Below are positions 34,816 through 46,299 of a DNA stretch of 64,000 nt, piece by piece. The position numbers and the translations under genes are program-made. The notes under the pieces are model-generated. The model saw only the letters and a list, made by a program, of their open reading frames with translations. It was not told where the DNA came from and did not search any database. Location: the NCBI GenBank assembly GCA_037074705.1, contig CM073590.1, positions 132,699,600 through 132,763,599 of the forward strand. Direction: 5' to 3'. Source of the stretch: Zhengitettix transpicula. Taxonomy: Eukaryota; Arthropoda; Insecta; Orthoptera; Tetrigidae. Positions within the stretch are counted from its first letter, which is position 1. Every line of letters starts with the position of its first letter.

Positions 34816-35278
34816 AACTCACGTTCACATGGATCTCTGCTATCCTGGAACCTGGATTAGCCCCCTCAGCCAGTTTCCGGACGTAGATCTCCTCAAAGTC
34901 TCTCTATGCGAAAATTAGTTCAGTTTGTGAAGCAAAACTTCTGCTTCCAAATTGCGAATTTTAAGATTCTCTCCGTCAAAACTGTTACATGCGTTTTATG
35001 TAAACTATTATATCTCGCAGTTAGACTTCCTGGATAGCCCTATTCATGGTTTTAGATTAGCAAACATTACTGTGTTGTATCTCTCGCAAACTCTTTTATG
35101 TATCCTTTCTCGACCCAGGCTCAACGCAGACTCCACGCACACTGAGTTCTCGAAGCGCGCGGTCTCCAGTCTCCATTGTTAACAAAGAAAGACCCGCTGC
35201 GATTGTCGTCTTTAAGCACCCGTACCGCCAACAATTAAATTATATTAAAAACAATTAATAGCCTGTTTAATTGGTATT

Positions 35279-35281
<3 letters not shown>
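34806..35281 (-). repeat. Solo LTR, short, ATAT target duplication
   Basis: Runs TGTCACGTAG...TTGGTATTACA between ATAT at 34802-34805 and ATAT at 35282-35285. Its minus-strand start TGTAATACCAATTAA resembles family A, while the body differs. The interior gives no convincing protein. Confidence 0.6.

Positions 35282-35282
<1 letters not shown>

Positions 35283-35340
<58 letters not shown>
35283..35340. repeat. (TA)n microsatellite
   Basis: TA repeats with one TATG interruption, directly after the LTR end at 35281. Confidence 0.97.
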
Positions 35341-35347
<7 letters not shown>

Positions 35348-35417
35348 TATTATATCTCGCCGTTAGACTTCCTGGATAGCCCTATTCATGCTTTTAGATT
35401 AGCAAACTTTACTGTGT

Positions 35418-35421
<4 letters not shown>

Positions 35422-35455
<34 letters not shown>
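35422..35455. repeat. (TA)n microsatellite
   Basis: TA repeats between two of the duplicated blocks. Confidence 0.95.
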
Positions 35456-35459
<4 letters not shown>

Positions 35460-35550
35460 CCCTGAGACATATATATATATGGGTGTGGGGACATACAGGG
35501 TATAGACGAATATATACATTATTTACTTTGAAGACTGATACGACTTCATT

Positions 35551-35554
<4 letters not shown>

Positions 35555-35599
<45 letters not shown>
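35555..35599. repeat. (TA)n microsatellite
   Basis: TA repeats directly before the LTR start at 35600. Confidence 0.97.
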
Positions 35600-35602
<3 letters not shown>

Positions 35603-36634
35603 AATGCCAATTAATTAGGACATTAATTGTTTGAACATAAAAATTTAAATTGTTTGAGAAATCTATTATTGCGGCAGGAGTTTCCATAACGACAATGTAG
35701 CCCAGCTCTGTTCCTTTGTCGGAAAGTCGAAAATGGCGTATGCGCGCTAAAACTCAAAACGATAGTTCAGTTGGTGACTAGGATTTAACAGAGTTGGTTA
35801 GTACCTGGACTTTTCGGAGGACGGAACAAGTGATACTTGAGCAGAGACTAACCGTCGTTTATTGTATTACTGTTAAACAAAGTTGTGAGTTGAGGATAAA
35901 GTAAAACATTCACGAAAGCATTTCATCGAAAATTGCTACGTAAAAGCAGTTTTACGTCCATAGCCAGCCAGAAATAGTAAAATTGCAGTCCAAAGCAGTA
36001 AAGACTAGGAAATCTACAAACCACAGAATTCACCTAAGGCAAGCAGTCAACAGATAGTTGACAACAACAGGGAGGATCATCCGAATTCCTGACATCCTAT
36101 AAATTTTGACTAGAATCCGTGTAAAATCTGTGAATCTTAGAATCAGTGTAAAGTCTCGCAATAGTATATTTCGAAAAGGAAAGGTATGCTGGAACCAACT
36201 GGACAGATGTGAGTAACAAATTACAAAATAATTGTTTATGTAAACGTAATTAAAAGATAGAAGTCAGATTTCGTTCTAGTTTAAATTGTTAATCAGAGTT
36301 AATCTTTTTACTTTTTAATTTCGTTCTATTTTAATTGTCAAGTTAATTTCTTTTCGTTTAGTCGACGTATTGTTTAGGTAAATGTGATTTGTTTGTTAAT
36401 AAGATTTTTAAACATAATGGATGTGTCCATTATCAAACCCAGTGAAGATCCTGAGATTTAATATTTTAAGTTTGTAATTGTTTTAAATTATTGCCACACA
36501 ATAAATAAATATTGTTTGTAAATTTTATTAATTCTTATTTAATTAACGCCTTCCAATTGATTATTACATTAATAGCTTAAACGAGAGGCAAATTCTTCAA
36601 ATTTAATTTAATTAACGTATAAATAGTGTATATT

Positions 36635-36637
<3 letters not shown>
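35600..36637 (+). repeat. Solo LTR (family A) inside (TA)n
   Basis: Starts TGTAATGCCAATTAATTAGG directly after a (TA)n tract and ends GTGTATATTACA directly before another. An inner ATTACA at 36563-36568 is followed by AATAGCTTAAACGAGAGGCA, a decayed primer-binding site, so the end is duplicated as in the copies at 19.8 and 23.4 kb. Confidence 0.87.

Positions 36638-36673
<36 letters not shown>
36638..36673. repeat. (TA)n microsatellite
   Basis: TA repeats directly after the LTR end at 36637. Confidence 0.97.
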
Positions 36674-36676
<3 letters not shown>

Positions 36677-36705
36677 ATATAACATCAATTAAATCAAAAT
36701 TCTGA

Positions 36706-37116
36706 ATGGAGCTTCGGGAAACCTCAGTAAACAAAATCCAGAATTATCAACCTGGTTTCTTAACCTTTGCGACATTATCCTCGGAAATTGATTATCTCCT
36801 ACTTCTTTCTACGAATTTCAAATGTCCATCACAACTTGTGGACGTTTTAGATATCAGTGCTCAACTAATCGTACATTTCAATCAGTTTATCTCCATTTGC
36901 GTCAAAACAACCCTAAAACTGTTCGAGTTTCGCACTTTGGCGATAGCGCCGGAAAGGAGGTCCAATACAAACGGCTGTCAAGCCAAGACTGAGCGTCACA
37001 GCAAAGTGTACGCAAGCCTCTATGGGAGTTGGGTAAACAACAAACACGAAAGAGTTGCCAAAAGCCACACGAACGGTTTCGCTGTATCTCCATCGATTTG
37101 GATACATTACTTTTGA
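36706..37116 (+). CDS. Orphan 136-codon frame, doubtful
   Basis: An ATG-started frame with no recognised domain, signal peptide or membrane segment. The second half (from about 36930) is GC-richer than its surroundings, and the opposite strand is also open there. Translation begins 33 bp after a (TA)n tract and no promoter is visible. It may be chance or part of an unclassified repeat. Confidence 0.15.
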   Translation: MELRETSVNKIQNYQPGFLTFATLSSEIDYLLLLSTNFKCPSQLVDVLDISAQLIVHFNQFISICVKTTLKLFEFRTLAIAPERRSNTNGCQAKTERHSKVYASLYGSWVNNKHERVAKSHTNGFAVSPSIWIHYF

Positions 37117-38104
37117 GATTATATAATTGAGAATATATAATTAGATGTTAAAACTTATTTGTTATCTTTCCTTCTCTATCCTTCAATATTTATAACAGCG
37201 ACGGAACAAGTTCTGGACACTCGAAAGTGCATATATCTAGAATAACTTTATTAAATGCCTATTGATATATAAAGTGTATACATATTTATATATTGCGGCG
37301 TTTCATGAAAAATAATTGTTTTTATAAATGTTGAAGCGTGTAATATTTTCAGCAGACTATCTGTTAATTTTGACGTGGAAGAATTGTAACAGATGTTATC
37401 ACGGTCATTAGTAAGTAAAAAAACATACGGAGAACGGCATGTTCTTAATATTAATAACACTTTCTTTAGGAATATCATTAGTACATATTAATTAGCAATA
37501 TACCTGGATTATTTTTGGATTAAAGAAGACAGACATTATAATCTCTCAGTTTAATTGGTAATTCATGGGAACTGATTTTGTATTGCAAATTATATCAATT
37601 TTCTTTTCATAGAGTCCATTTTCTTCTGTAGAAAAGGTGAACTTTTTTTAAAATCGTAATATATCTGCGAGTTATTCAGACTAACGGAAGTTCTCCCAAA
37701 GGTTAATCACATAGTAGTGCATACTGCTTAATATAAATTAAAATGGGACCAATATATCCATATATCTTCGGCCAAACTATAATAAATATAATGTAACTAT
37801 ACGTTAAGACTTTAAGTTCAGGAGAACGATATTAATACTGCAAAAATGATATACTATGGTTATTTTCATTCGGTTATGTCTTATAAATTAGCAAACTGGG
37901 TTCGTTGCAGGCACGTTTCGCAAATATTTAGACTGCAAAAGCGAGCAGGAAAATTAATGATTGCGGATTTGAACCTCTGCTGTGAAAACTACGTACTTTG
38001 ACCTTGATAGGTGCTTAGATCTAGAAATAATTAAGTTCAGTTGTCGAAACATCAATACATAACCTTCTCCTGCATAAAACTGACTGTGTGCGAATGTGTA
38101 TGTG
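37117..38104. other. Anonymous AT-rich sequence
   Basis: Nothing recognised; in intron D-E. Confidence 0.5.
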
Positions 38105-38895
38105 TGTGTATGTTCCGCATACAAATTGACACCCGTGGAGCAACTATGACGTGTGACTATTTGTAAACGAGTTCCTTTCGAACCTGAAACAATCACCGTG
38201 GTGGTAAGACACGGCTACCATCCCCAGGGACGGGGTTCGACAGGAGTGGAAATTTTCTAATATTCTAAAACGGCCGAACGGCGTCGAATAAATGTTTAAA
38301 AGATTGCTAGTGTTTCTCCCAATGTTGTATTTGTATAATTTCAACCCCATTAGGCATTGGCGGGGAGAACCCTTAGGGGTGCGGGTGGAGAGCGTTTCAT
38401 AAAAATAAAGCAAAAGCAATCGATATTGAAGTCCAACCCGGGGTTATGGATGTCGCTGAGTTTATTAATAACATTCAACTTTACTGTTACGTTGTACCAC
38501 TACCCCAATAAGTGGGGAGGAAGGGGAAAACAATGTTTCGCAAACAAATCAACACCTGTGGAGAAAATTTTACAAAATTTTGTACACGTGTTCCATTCTA
38601 ACCGGAAAAAAACAAGGTGGAGATAGGACACAACTACTAGGGTGGGGGTTGGACTGGTGTGGAAATTTTCTAATATTTCAAAACGGTCTATATTTTTCTC
38701 GAAAGAAAATTTTTCTGCGTCAATAAGATAGATACCGTTTTTCCAGAAATTCTGTGTATAATTTCAACCGTTTTCGGCATGAGAGGGTAGCAGCTTTAAG
38801 GATGGGGTAGCGGGGTCATTGCATAAAAATAACGGAAATCACAACCGAGTTTAGAGCCAAATCCGGGGTTATGGATGTTGCTCAGTTAAATTATG
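38105..38895. repeat. Two tandem copies of a ~0.42-kb repeat (family E)
   Basis: The units share CCTGTGGAG-type starts, GTGGAAATTTTCTAATATT (38246 and 38659), GTATAATTTCAACC and CGGGGTTATGGATGT (38438 and 38863), so the period is about 413-424 bp. They are diverged from each other. A third, inverted copy is at 59449-59575. Confidence 0.75.
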
Positions 38896-38929
38896 ACAAC
38901 TCGGTCAATGCTTTTATTTTTTTATTTTT

Positions 38930-39410
38930 TATTTTTTAGGTAACAGGCGACATGAGGGTAATCCACATGGTGGCAACTTCCCTTTAATAGCATAGAAAGG
39001 GATTTAAAATGGGAAATGTGGAGGGGTAGAGGAAGGTAGCCAAGGGTTACTAGGGACCCCGGGCTATATTTTAAGGATACTACTCGGCATTCGCCTAAAA
39101 GTAATGCAGGACAAACACTAGAAAAACCTGCAACAGGTAGGTCGGGCATTGGGTACTTGTCCCACGTCCTTCCGATAGCGGGAGAGGAGTTTGCTGTGGG
39201 GACGCAGCATTCCCTTCTCCGTGCCTCGACCAGTTTAGGAGGCAGCTGGCCGACTATTCCAATAGGAATAGCGGACAACTCTTACCGTATGCCCAAGGAA
39301 CATGCACCTCTGAAAACAGACCAAGGTGCCTCGGCATGTGGTAACATTAGGTCAAAAAACCAGAGAGATGTGAAGGCATCCCCAAAGGTAGCCTTCACCC
39401 GAGCTCTCTT
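38930..39410 (-). mobile_element. S-repeat copy 10
   Basis: Starts after a T-rich run. An internal deletion joins TGCCCAAGG to AACATGCACC near 39300. The hairpin end is missing. Confidence 0.82.
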
Positions 39411-39427
39411 TACATCGGGCAACGCTT

Positions 39428-39461
39428 ATTTTTTTAGGGCAACAGGCTACATGAGGGAAAT
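39428..39461 (-). mobile_element. S-repeat copy 11 (tail fragment)
   Basis: Only the T-run and GGGCAACAGGCTACATGAGG remain. Copy 12 starts immediately after. Confidence 0.6.
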
Positions 39462-39462
39462 G

Positions 39463-40004
39463 CTTTTTTTGGGGGGGGGGGTGTAGATAGGCTATGTATA
39501 GGGTAATCCACATAGTGGCAACTCCCATCTTATAGCATAGGAAAGGGATTTGAAAGGGGGGATGCGGTAGGGTGTAGGAAGGTAGCCAAGGGTTAACTAG
39601 GGCCCCCGGGCTATATTTTAAGGATCCTACCCGGCATTCGCCTAAAGAAATGCAGGGAAAACCTTAGAAAAACCTGCATCGGGTAGTCGGGCATTGGGTA
39701 CTTGTCCCACGCCCTTCCGATGACGGGAGAGGGGTTTGCTGTGGGGACGCAGCTTACCCCTCGCCATGCCTTGGCCAGTTTAGGAGGCAGCTGGCCGACT
39801 ATTCCAATAGGAATAGCGGACAACTCTTGCCGTATGCCCAAGGTCTGCGACCCCGGAACATACACCTCTCAAAACAGACCGAGGTGCCTCGGCATGTGGG
39901 AACCTTAGTTCAAAAAAACCAGAGAGATGTGAGAGCATCCCCAAAGGTAGCCCCCGCCAGAGCTCTCTGGGAAGGTTCACCTACGAGAAATCCTCTCGCA
40001 GGCT
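39463..40004 (-). mobile_element. S-repeat copy 12 (full length)
   Basis: Starts with T8 G10, then GTGTAGATAGGCTATG. Ends with the hairpin remnant CCTACGAGAAATCCTCTCGC AGG. The G-run probably arose by slippage. Confidence 0.83.
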
Positions 40005-40565
40005 TACTTTTTGAGAGGGTAATGCCAGGCACCCAGTGATTTATGTAATTAACGACACAAATCATCTGCACGACACAATACAACGGTCGTAACACGAAAA
40101 GGAAAAACCGCGCCTTAACATGTTCTATGACTGACTATCTTCAAATTATTTAAAGAATAGAATTTAATCCTAATAAATTGAAAATTTTGTTTTAGTAATG
40201 TACATTTTTATACAGTTAAAGATTTCGTCAATATCATGAAGTAACTCTACTGATCGTTTAATAGAAGTCTGTAACACTTTAGTAAATATAAGCCATTTTA
40301 TTTCTTTTTTTCACATATGACGTTAATCGACGCTTGAATAGATGTTGATCAGGATGCACGGAAACCATTGTGGTGATCAGAATATTTTGAATTTTACGCT
40401 GTAGATATTACAATATGTAATGTAAATGTTTTCTTTGAATTATCGCTTTAATTATTGGCGGCGTAACATAGAGGCCAGAGCATTGTAAAGTACAGCATTG
40501 TTTGGCGCAAGAAATCAGGGACTATAAAGGGTGCTACGGCCATTTTTGTCGAAAAAGCGTATGAG
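40005..40565. other. Anonymous sequence between S copies
   Basis: Nothing recognised. Confidence 0.5.
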
Positions 40566-40905
40566 AGTTGTCCGCTATTCCTATTGGAAGCGTTACTGGC
40601 CAGCTGCCTCCTATACTGGTCAAGGCACGGCGAGGAGAAAGCTGCGACCCCACAGAAAACCCCTCTCCCGCCATCGGAAGGGCGTGGGACAAGTACCAAA
40701 TGCCTGACCTACCTGATGTAGGTTTTTTTATGGTTTTTCCGTGCTCACTTTTAGGCGAATTACTGGGTAGGTTCCTTAAACCATAGCCCGGGACCCTAGT
40801 TAACCCTTGGCTACCTTGCCTCTATCTTTCACTCCTTTCCCTATGCTATAAGAGGGGAGTTGTCACTATGTGAATTTTTAAATTCTTTTTTTAAAAAAAA
40901 ATTAG
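40566..40905 (+). mobile_element. S-repeat copy 13
   Basis: Sense copy from GAGAGTTGTCCGCTATTCC to GGGGAGTTGTCACTATGTG with a diverged A-rich tail (40886-40903). Confidence 0.78.
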
Positions 40906-41954
40906 CGGACAGTCAGAAAACAGTCAGACACTCCGGAGAGTGAGTGTGTATTTGGGAGGCAGAGAAATAATCAGCTCATCATGTGTGTTCTTGGAGCATG
41001 GCGAGAGTCAGTGGTGGTCTTAATTCAGCAAAGTATGGGCTGAATATTATCTGTTTTTTCTATTATAGATATTCTACAGCAAAACTGAATAGGACCATAC
41101 GTGCGACGTAATTTAAAATGCGTAGCACTCAACATTGATCGCTGCCATAAGTAGGAAAGTGTTGTAAAGAGAGACGATAATAAAATAAGTGCTATGACCT
41201 GCCAATGAGTATCGTGTTCTATAAAAATTAATATAATCACGAGTGCAGAAACAGGTACCAGGCATCTTTAAATATATGGTATGTAAAAACACTTTCTTTT
41301 GTAAACATTTACGTAAATATAGTTTACCACCAGATTTCTATAACTCTGTCAGATTTCTATAGTTTTTGTTGTTATTAGAGTCTTTTAACTTTTGTTATTG
41401 TAAATTAAATTCATGTTTGCTCTTGTAACTTGGTGAAAATTGCAAATCACTGTCGTTATTAGAGGCCTATAAGCGGTCCTGAAATTTAGATTATCATGAA
41501 AGATGAGACATTTACTTAAAAACATAAAATGTAAAGACAACGTCAATCAAAATTTTCATTTATATAATCTTTGTTATCTCTTTAAAAAGTTTGGTTTAAT
41601 TTCAAAATAAAATCCCGTAAACTTCCTTCCTTTTTTTCCTTATATTAAAAGTAAATACCACATAATTTGGTTATAACATGGTGGCATTTTATTATTATAT
41701 TTTTTGTATACCATAATACATTAAGTCCTTATCGTGTCACGTGTTTCTAAAGCTGTATTTATTCTAAATTGTTAAGACATAAGGTGAAGTTATATATATT
41801 ATAATCTTAATGTAATTCAAACAATTTGAAAGTATTCTATTTCTTGTTTCTAGAGGTACCGGTAGTGTAAAAACGAAAACAAATAAATCTACTGTTGCTA
41901 CATGAGGTGAAGTTATGTGTCAATCTGAATACGAAATGTCACTCTTTGCTCACG
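40906..41954. other. Anonymous AT-rich sequence
   Basis: Nothing recognised; in intron D-E. Confidence 0.5.
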
Positions 41955-43145
41955 AGAAGATTCGTTTCTTTACTACATCGATACGACGAAAACTTTTGAA
42001 AAGATTGTCGGCTTATCAACCAGGTAAATTCTTTATTATCCCATAACGTTTCAGCGAAATTAATCTTCGCTGTCCCCAGGTGACTGGTGTGCCTATGATG
42101 ATGATTGAACGGCGTTGTATTAAACACCAAAGCCATAATCGTCTGAAACAGCCAGATAAATCTGCGGTGACCGCAAATACACTGATGACAGGACACATGA
42201 TAGATTTAAAAAATAATACGATTCTAAACCACACAACAGGTTTAGATAGATTGTGTTCTGATAGAACCTATGGAAATTACGTGATCCAAATTATCACGGC
42301 ATGGGATCCGATCAATGTCAGATGATATTCCCGACATCTTTTTTTCCTTCCTTTTATCGCAGGGAGATGCCTTGGTTGTTGACTGGCAGTTTTATCTTAT
42401 ATATATTCTAATATCTATTTTCTCCTATGAGGGAAACCTTGTAGAAACGGAAAGCACTAATTCAAGTGACTATTTATTTTATCCTTATTTTAATTTTACC
42501 TTTTTCTAGTTACATTTATTTTATGCATATTTATTTATTTAATACGTCAGATTATGGATAAGGCTACTTTATATTTATAACACGGTTTGGGCTCTGATTC
42601 CTGTTGTTTTGAGTATAGGATACTGTATATCTGCCAAGGTTGCCCTGTCGTACATTTTTTATTGTCTGGTGTTCTATTTCTAGTTTTATGTTTTTAATTT
42701 GTGCTTCTTCGTGTAGTGTTTCTATTTTTGCTCGTATTTATTTTTTAAGTGATAGTCTAATCATTTGGTTTCGTATTATTCGCAATTTCCGTATATTGTT
42801 GTTTTCCTGTCTGGACATCCATACAGTAATAATCAATTTAATTTTGTGACCAATAGTTTTAGACTTTAAAATTGGTATGGTATTATGTATCACTTTTCAT
42901 GTTTTTTTAAGTGCCTGGCACTAGTAGCTTCGGTATTAATTTTAACCAATCACAAAGCGAAAAGATCGAAATTAGCATCACTTTGGTTCCCTCATAGGAC
43001 GGGTCATGGCTGAATTGATCAAAATCGTCTCGGCCAACCAGTCACTTGACGACGGCGGAGACGAATTTCGCTGAACCGTTATTGTATAATAAAGAATTGA
43101 CCTGGCTGATAAACCGTGAATCTTTTATCAAATCCATAACCGGGA
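41955..43145 (+). mobile_element. Penelope-like element remnant with inverted ends
   Basis: A frame at 42110-42260 reads CIKHQSHNRLKQPDKSAVTA, then TLMTGHMIDLKNNTIL and GLDRL. This is the C-terminal GIY-YIG endonuclease region of Penelope-like elements ('H.RhirL.qPdKSAVAEH....GH.I.f..t.iL....y.dR'). The catalytic part is lost. The flanks are imperfect inverted copies of each other: 41995-42085 on one side and 43030-43140 on the other, sharing CAGGTAAATTCTTTATTAT-type, GTTTCAGCGAAAT-type and GTGACTGG blocks. Inverted or tandem terminal copies are characteristic of this class. Confidence 0.65.
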
Positions 43146-43836
43146 ACGCAAGGGTTATTTCATAAAAATTTTCTCATCCATTCTGTAATGTACTATTGTT
43201 TTACCATTATCTATACAGGATTTAAGACGGGTACGAAACGAAAACTAGAAGTTAAAAAAGGATAACCTCAATGTTAACAGAGAAAACAAAAATCCGGGGG
43301 GGATTAATAAAACCAAAGTATGCGATAGAAAAAATTGAAAGAGTTTTTGTATTTATGGTTGTGTGTCCATAGAAGGAGTAGAAGGAGACCAAGAATAACA
43401 ATAAGAGCTGTACATTCACGGTTTAACCAAATTTTTCTCAGCTACCAAACAATTCTGAGTTATTTTTCGAGTTTATATACGAAAAATTGTGAAGAGATGA
43501 ATCGCGGCGACGCGACGCGAGATCCTGAATCGTAACAAGTTTCGGACTCTTTTTCACAGGAATCGATAGGTTAATGATGGATTGTGAGGCAGCGTGAAAC
43601 ACAGTTTCAAGTAGCTTAGGAACGTAGTTGACTTTTGGTCTCCGTTTTGAATGTCTGTATTTCACTGCACATTTTTATGTGCCAGCTAATGGGAAACATC
43701 CAGAAAAAAATCCAGAAATGACCCAAAACGCCATCATTGATGGCTTCTACAGCACCGGATATGGAACTAATGGCTGATCCTAGGTGAACAACAGGTAAAA
43801 ACATGTTTGCGCAGTTGAGATTGAGCTTAGACGTAC
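43146..43836. other. Intron sequence downstream of exon D
   Basis: Contains a small C-terminal LINE-like trace at 43250-43400 (frame with RRSRRRPRITIRAV) that I cannot confirm. Confidence 0.35.
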
Positions 43837-44009
43837 CCTGAGAGTGAAGAAGGCCCTGTCGCAGCCGTAGGGGTTCTGCGCGAGGATGCAATACGTGCCA
43901 GCGTCGCCAGGGCGCGCCCGCTTCAGCGTGAGTCGCACGTAGTCGTCGCTGGTCTCCTTCAGAGTGCGCATGCTGTGCGTCACGTCGCGCAGGCCGTGGG
44001 ACCACGTCA
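43837..44009 (-). CDS. Ig-domain protein, exon D (end of third Ig)
   Basis: A 173-bp exon has a GTGTTTCAG acceptor (phase 1) and an AGG|GTACGT donor (phase 0). It starts VTWSHGLRDVTHSMRTLKE and contains VRLTLKRARPGDAGTYCILA, then QNPYGCDRAFFTLR. This is the C to G strand half of the domain begun in exon C. DAGTYC carries the F-strand cysteine, and a second cysteine sits in the F-G loop. The phase switch to 0 is matched exactly by the next exon, 17.3 kb further on at 26408-26519. The QNPYGCDRAFFTLR ending resembles, as far as I recall, Ig domains of insect Unc-89/obscurin proteins; that identification is inference. Confidence 0.83.
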
Positions 44010-44689
44010 CTGAAACACAAACGAAAACACTGTACTAGGCTGTGCACAGAGTCGCCATACAAACTGCTGGCAAAAAAGAATTAACGAAAAATATTCACAA
44101 TATTAATTAAAAGTGGACTCCTTTACTTCGACTCATTGTCATAAGATTAATAAATTCATTACCCGTCCAAGAAATATCAAAAGAAAAAATAAACTGGTAC
44201 CAATGCATTAAAAGTGTAACCACATCTGTAAATCTTATAGGAATATATCCGTGTGCAGTGTCGTGTATAGAAGTTGTTTATAGTTTAGAGGTTAGGTGAC
44301 AAAGTAGTCGTAATTTTTTTTAAAACTGGAACTACAAAAAGACACTTTTATACTCGACATAAAGCAATATATATAGTGTAATGATAATTTTAAACGCCTG
44401 GTTTGACAGCGCGTTGCGCATTAGTCGTCAAGAAGGATAAATTAACAACAGGGTCTGTGCCACAAAATGTTGACTGACATCTCCCGGTTGCAGTATTACC
44501 AATTTTTTTAAATTTTTTTATTTATAACAATCTGTCATAAAAAGGGACATTTTGTTTTGACATACAGATTAAAGGTCATGGTGGAAAACTTTCCATTGAA
44601 ACAATTTCAAAATTAAAACTAGCAGTTTGTAGTGAATCTTTTCTTTAAAAATCAAGAGTGTTAAATATTTTAAGCCTAGGCTCTTCTTC

Positions 44690-46165
44690 ATCCGAGTTTA
44701 ATAGATATTTTACATGCTTGTTTGAACACTGTCTTAGTAGCGCACACTCCTGTTACGTACCTCTTCAGTAACCGTGGATAGTCCCAAGTCTTGATGAATT
44801 ACTTCAATCGGTACAAACCACGGGGCGTTTACCAAGGATCGCAGTACTTTTGATTGGAACCTCTTTATAATATCTATGTTGGATCTGCTAGATGTGCCCA
44901 AAAGCTGTATCCCATATGACCAGATTGGCCGGATAGTTGTTTTATAAAGTAGTATTTTACTTTCCAGTGAAAGGCGTGACTTCCGCCCCATGAGCCAATA
45001 CATTTTCTAGAATTTTAGGTCGAATTGTTTTCGTTTTGTGAATATGTGCTTCCTCCATATAAGGCGCCCATCTAGGTGCATTCCCAGGTACATAACTGTT
45101 TCTTCCTGAGATATTGGTTTGTCATTTAGGACTACAGTAGGGCAAGTACCTCTTCTAGTTGTGCATGTTACATTGGTTGATTTAGATTCGTTTATATGAA
45201 TGCGCCACTTTTTAAACCACTGTGCTAGGTCATTTAGATGAGACTGCAAATTTTCAGATGCAATGTTGGGTCTGAATTAGATGATAGTATCGCTGTATCA
45301 TCAGCGAATGTAGCAACTGTAGTACTTGATTAGACTGGAAGATCTTCAGCAAATATTAGATATAACAGCGGCCCCAGTACTCTTCCTGGGGGGACGCCGG
45401 CTCTGATAGAAAATAGCGATGCGTTTGCATCTCCAAACCTAACAAAAATGTTTCTGTCTGTAAGATATGACTTCAGTATTTCGAAATAATCGAAGGGTAA
45501 TACCTCTTTCACTTTAAATAACAAGCCATCATAATGATTATCAAAGTCCTCCACAATATCGAGAAAAACGCCTGAACAATATTCCTTATCTTGGAAGCTC
45601 TTCATAATGCTGTCTACTATTATATGGACTTGCTCTACTGTGGAATGGTTATGGCGATATTATAACTGGTGATTAGGTATATTGTTATTTTCCTTAATTA
45701 TGGGTGTTAGTTTATGAAGTAGTAATTATTGAAAATTTTTTGGATAGGATTGGTTTGTATGATGACAACTCTCCTTTAGGTTTTCCAGGCTCATGAATCA
45801 TAATGATTGTAGCAACTTTCCACTGCTCTGGTACATATCGCAGTCTTACTTCCGCATTATATAATTGGGTAATACACTTGAATCGTTTCTCTGGATATTC
45901 TTTAAGAATTGTCCGTGATTAGATCGTAACCTGGTGATTTACGAGGATTTAAGTTCGTCAGAATTGCATTCTTGACTTTTCTTGTTTTAAAGTGTTTGAT
46001 CGGTAGATAGAGTTGAAATGGTGCTTCAAGGTGTTGATAAATTTCTTTCTCCACTTCTGCGGTAGTTTGATATTGAACAGGAGTGAAAACTTTCGTTAGG
46101 TGTAAAAGCACAAGCTTTATCACAGTCGTTTCTAGCCCTGGTGTTGCCTTCAAGTCGGATAGGTG
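44690..46165 (-). pseudogene. Jockey-like LINE reverse transcriptase pseudogene
   Basis: Reading the minus strand from 46153, the first block ends with PFQLYLPIKHFKTRKVKNAI and LNPRKSPGYDLIT, a typical Jockey-clade start of the reverse transcriptase. It continues with KSFQDKEYCSGVFLDIVEDF (normally AFD), AGVPPGRVLGPLLYLIF and the catalytic FADD box at 45297-45308 (TFADDTAILS). Then come KKWRIHINESKSTNVT, VMYLGMHLDGRLIWRKHIFT, YWLMGRKSRLSL and YGIQLLGTSSRSNIDIIKRF with RSLVNAPWFVP. Several stops and frameshifts break the frame and the altered VEDF box would also kill it. The endonuclease ORF half is absent, so this is a 5'-truncated copy inside intron C-D of the Ig gene. Confidence 0.9.
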
Positions 46166-46278
46166 GTATGTGTTGCTTGTTTTGTTTTAAACTTCTTGTA
46201 ACTCACCAGAGCTGTTACGATAACTTGAATTATTAGAGTAGTATTGTTGAATTTAGGTGACGGAATGAGTTGCCTGAG

Positions 46279-46299
46279 AATATATATATATATATATAT
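46279..46299. repeat. (TA)n microsatellite
   Basis: TA repeats directly before the LTR start at 46300. Confidence 0.95.

Larger units (their letters stand above)
34476..35560. repeat. Scrambled local duplications in a (TA)n region
   Basis: 34476-34568 occurs again inverted at 35453-35555, and 34998-35090 occurs again directly at 35341-35430. The copies are interrupted by (TA)n tracts and the LTR 34806-35281. Confidence 0.75.

Noticed and set aside
35386..35610. Tyr-Ile repeat protein frame
   Set aside because: It is the translation of a (TA)n microsatellite.
36706..37116. 136-codon ATG frame as a real gene
   Set aside because: No domain, splice or promoter support; both strands are open in its second half and it abuts a (TA)n tract.
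42016..42234. Minus-strand frame overlapping the Penelope remnant
   Set aside because: The opposite strand carries the GIY-YIG-region match; this frame is its shadow.
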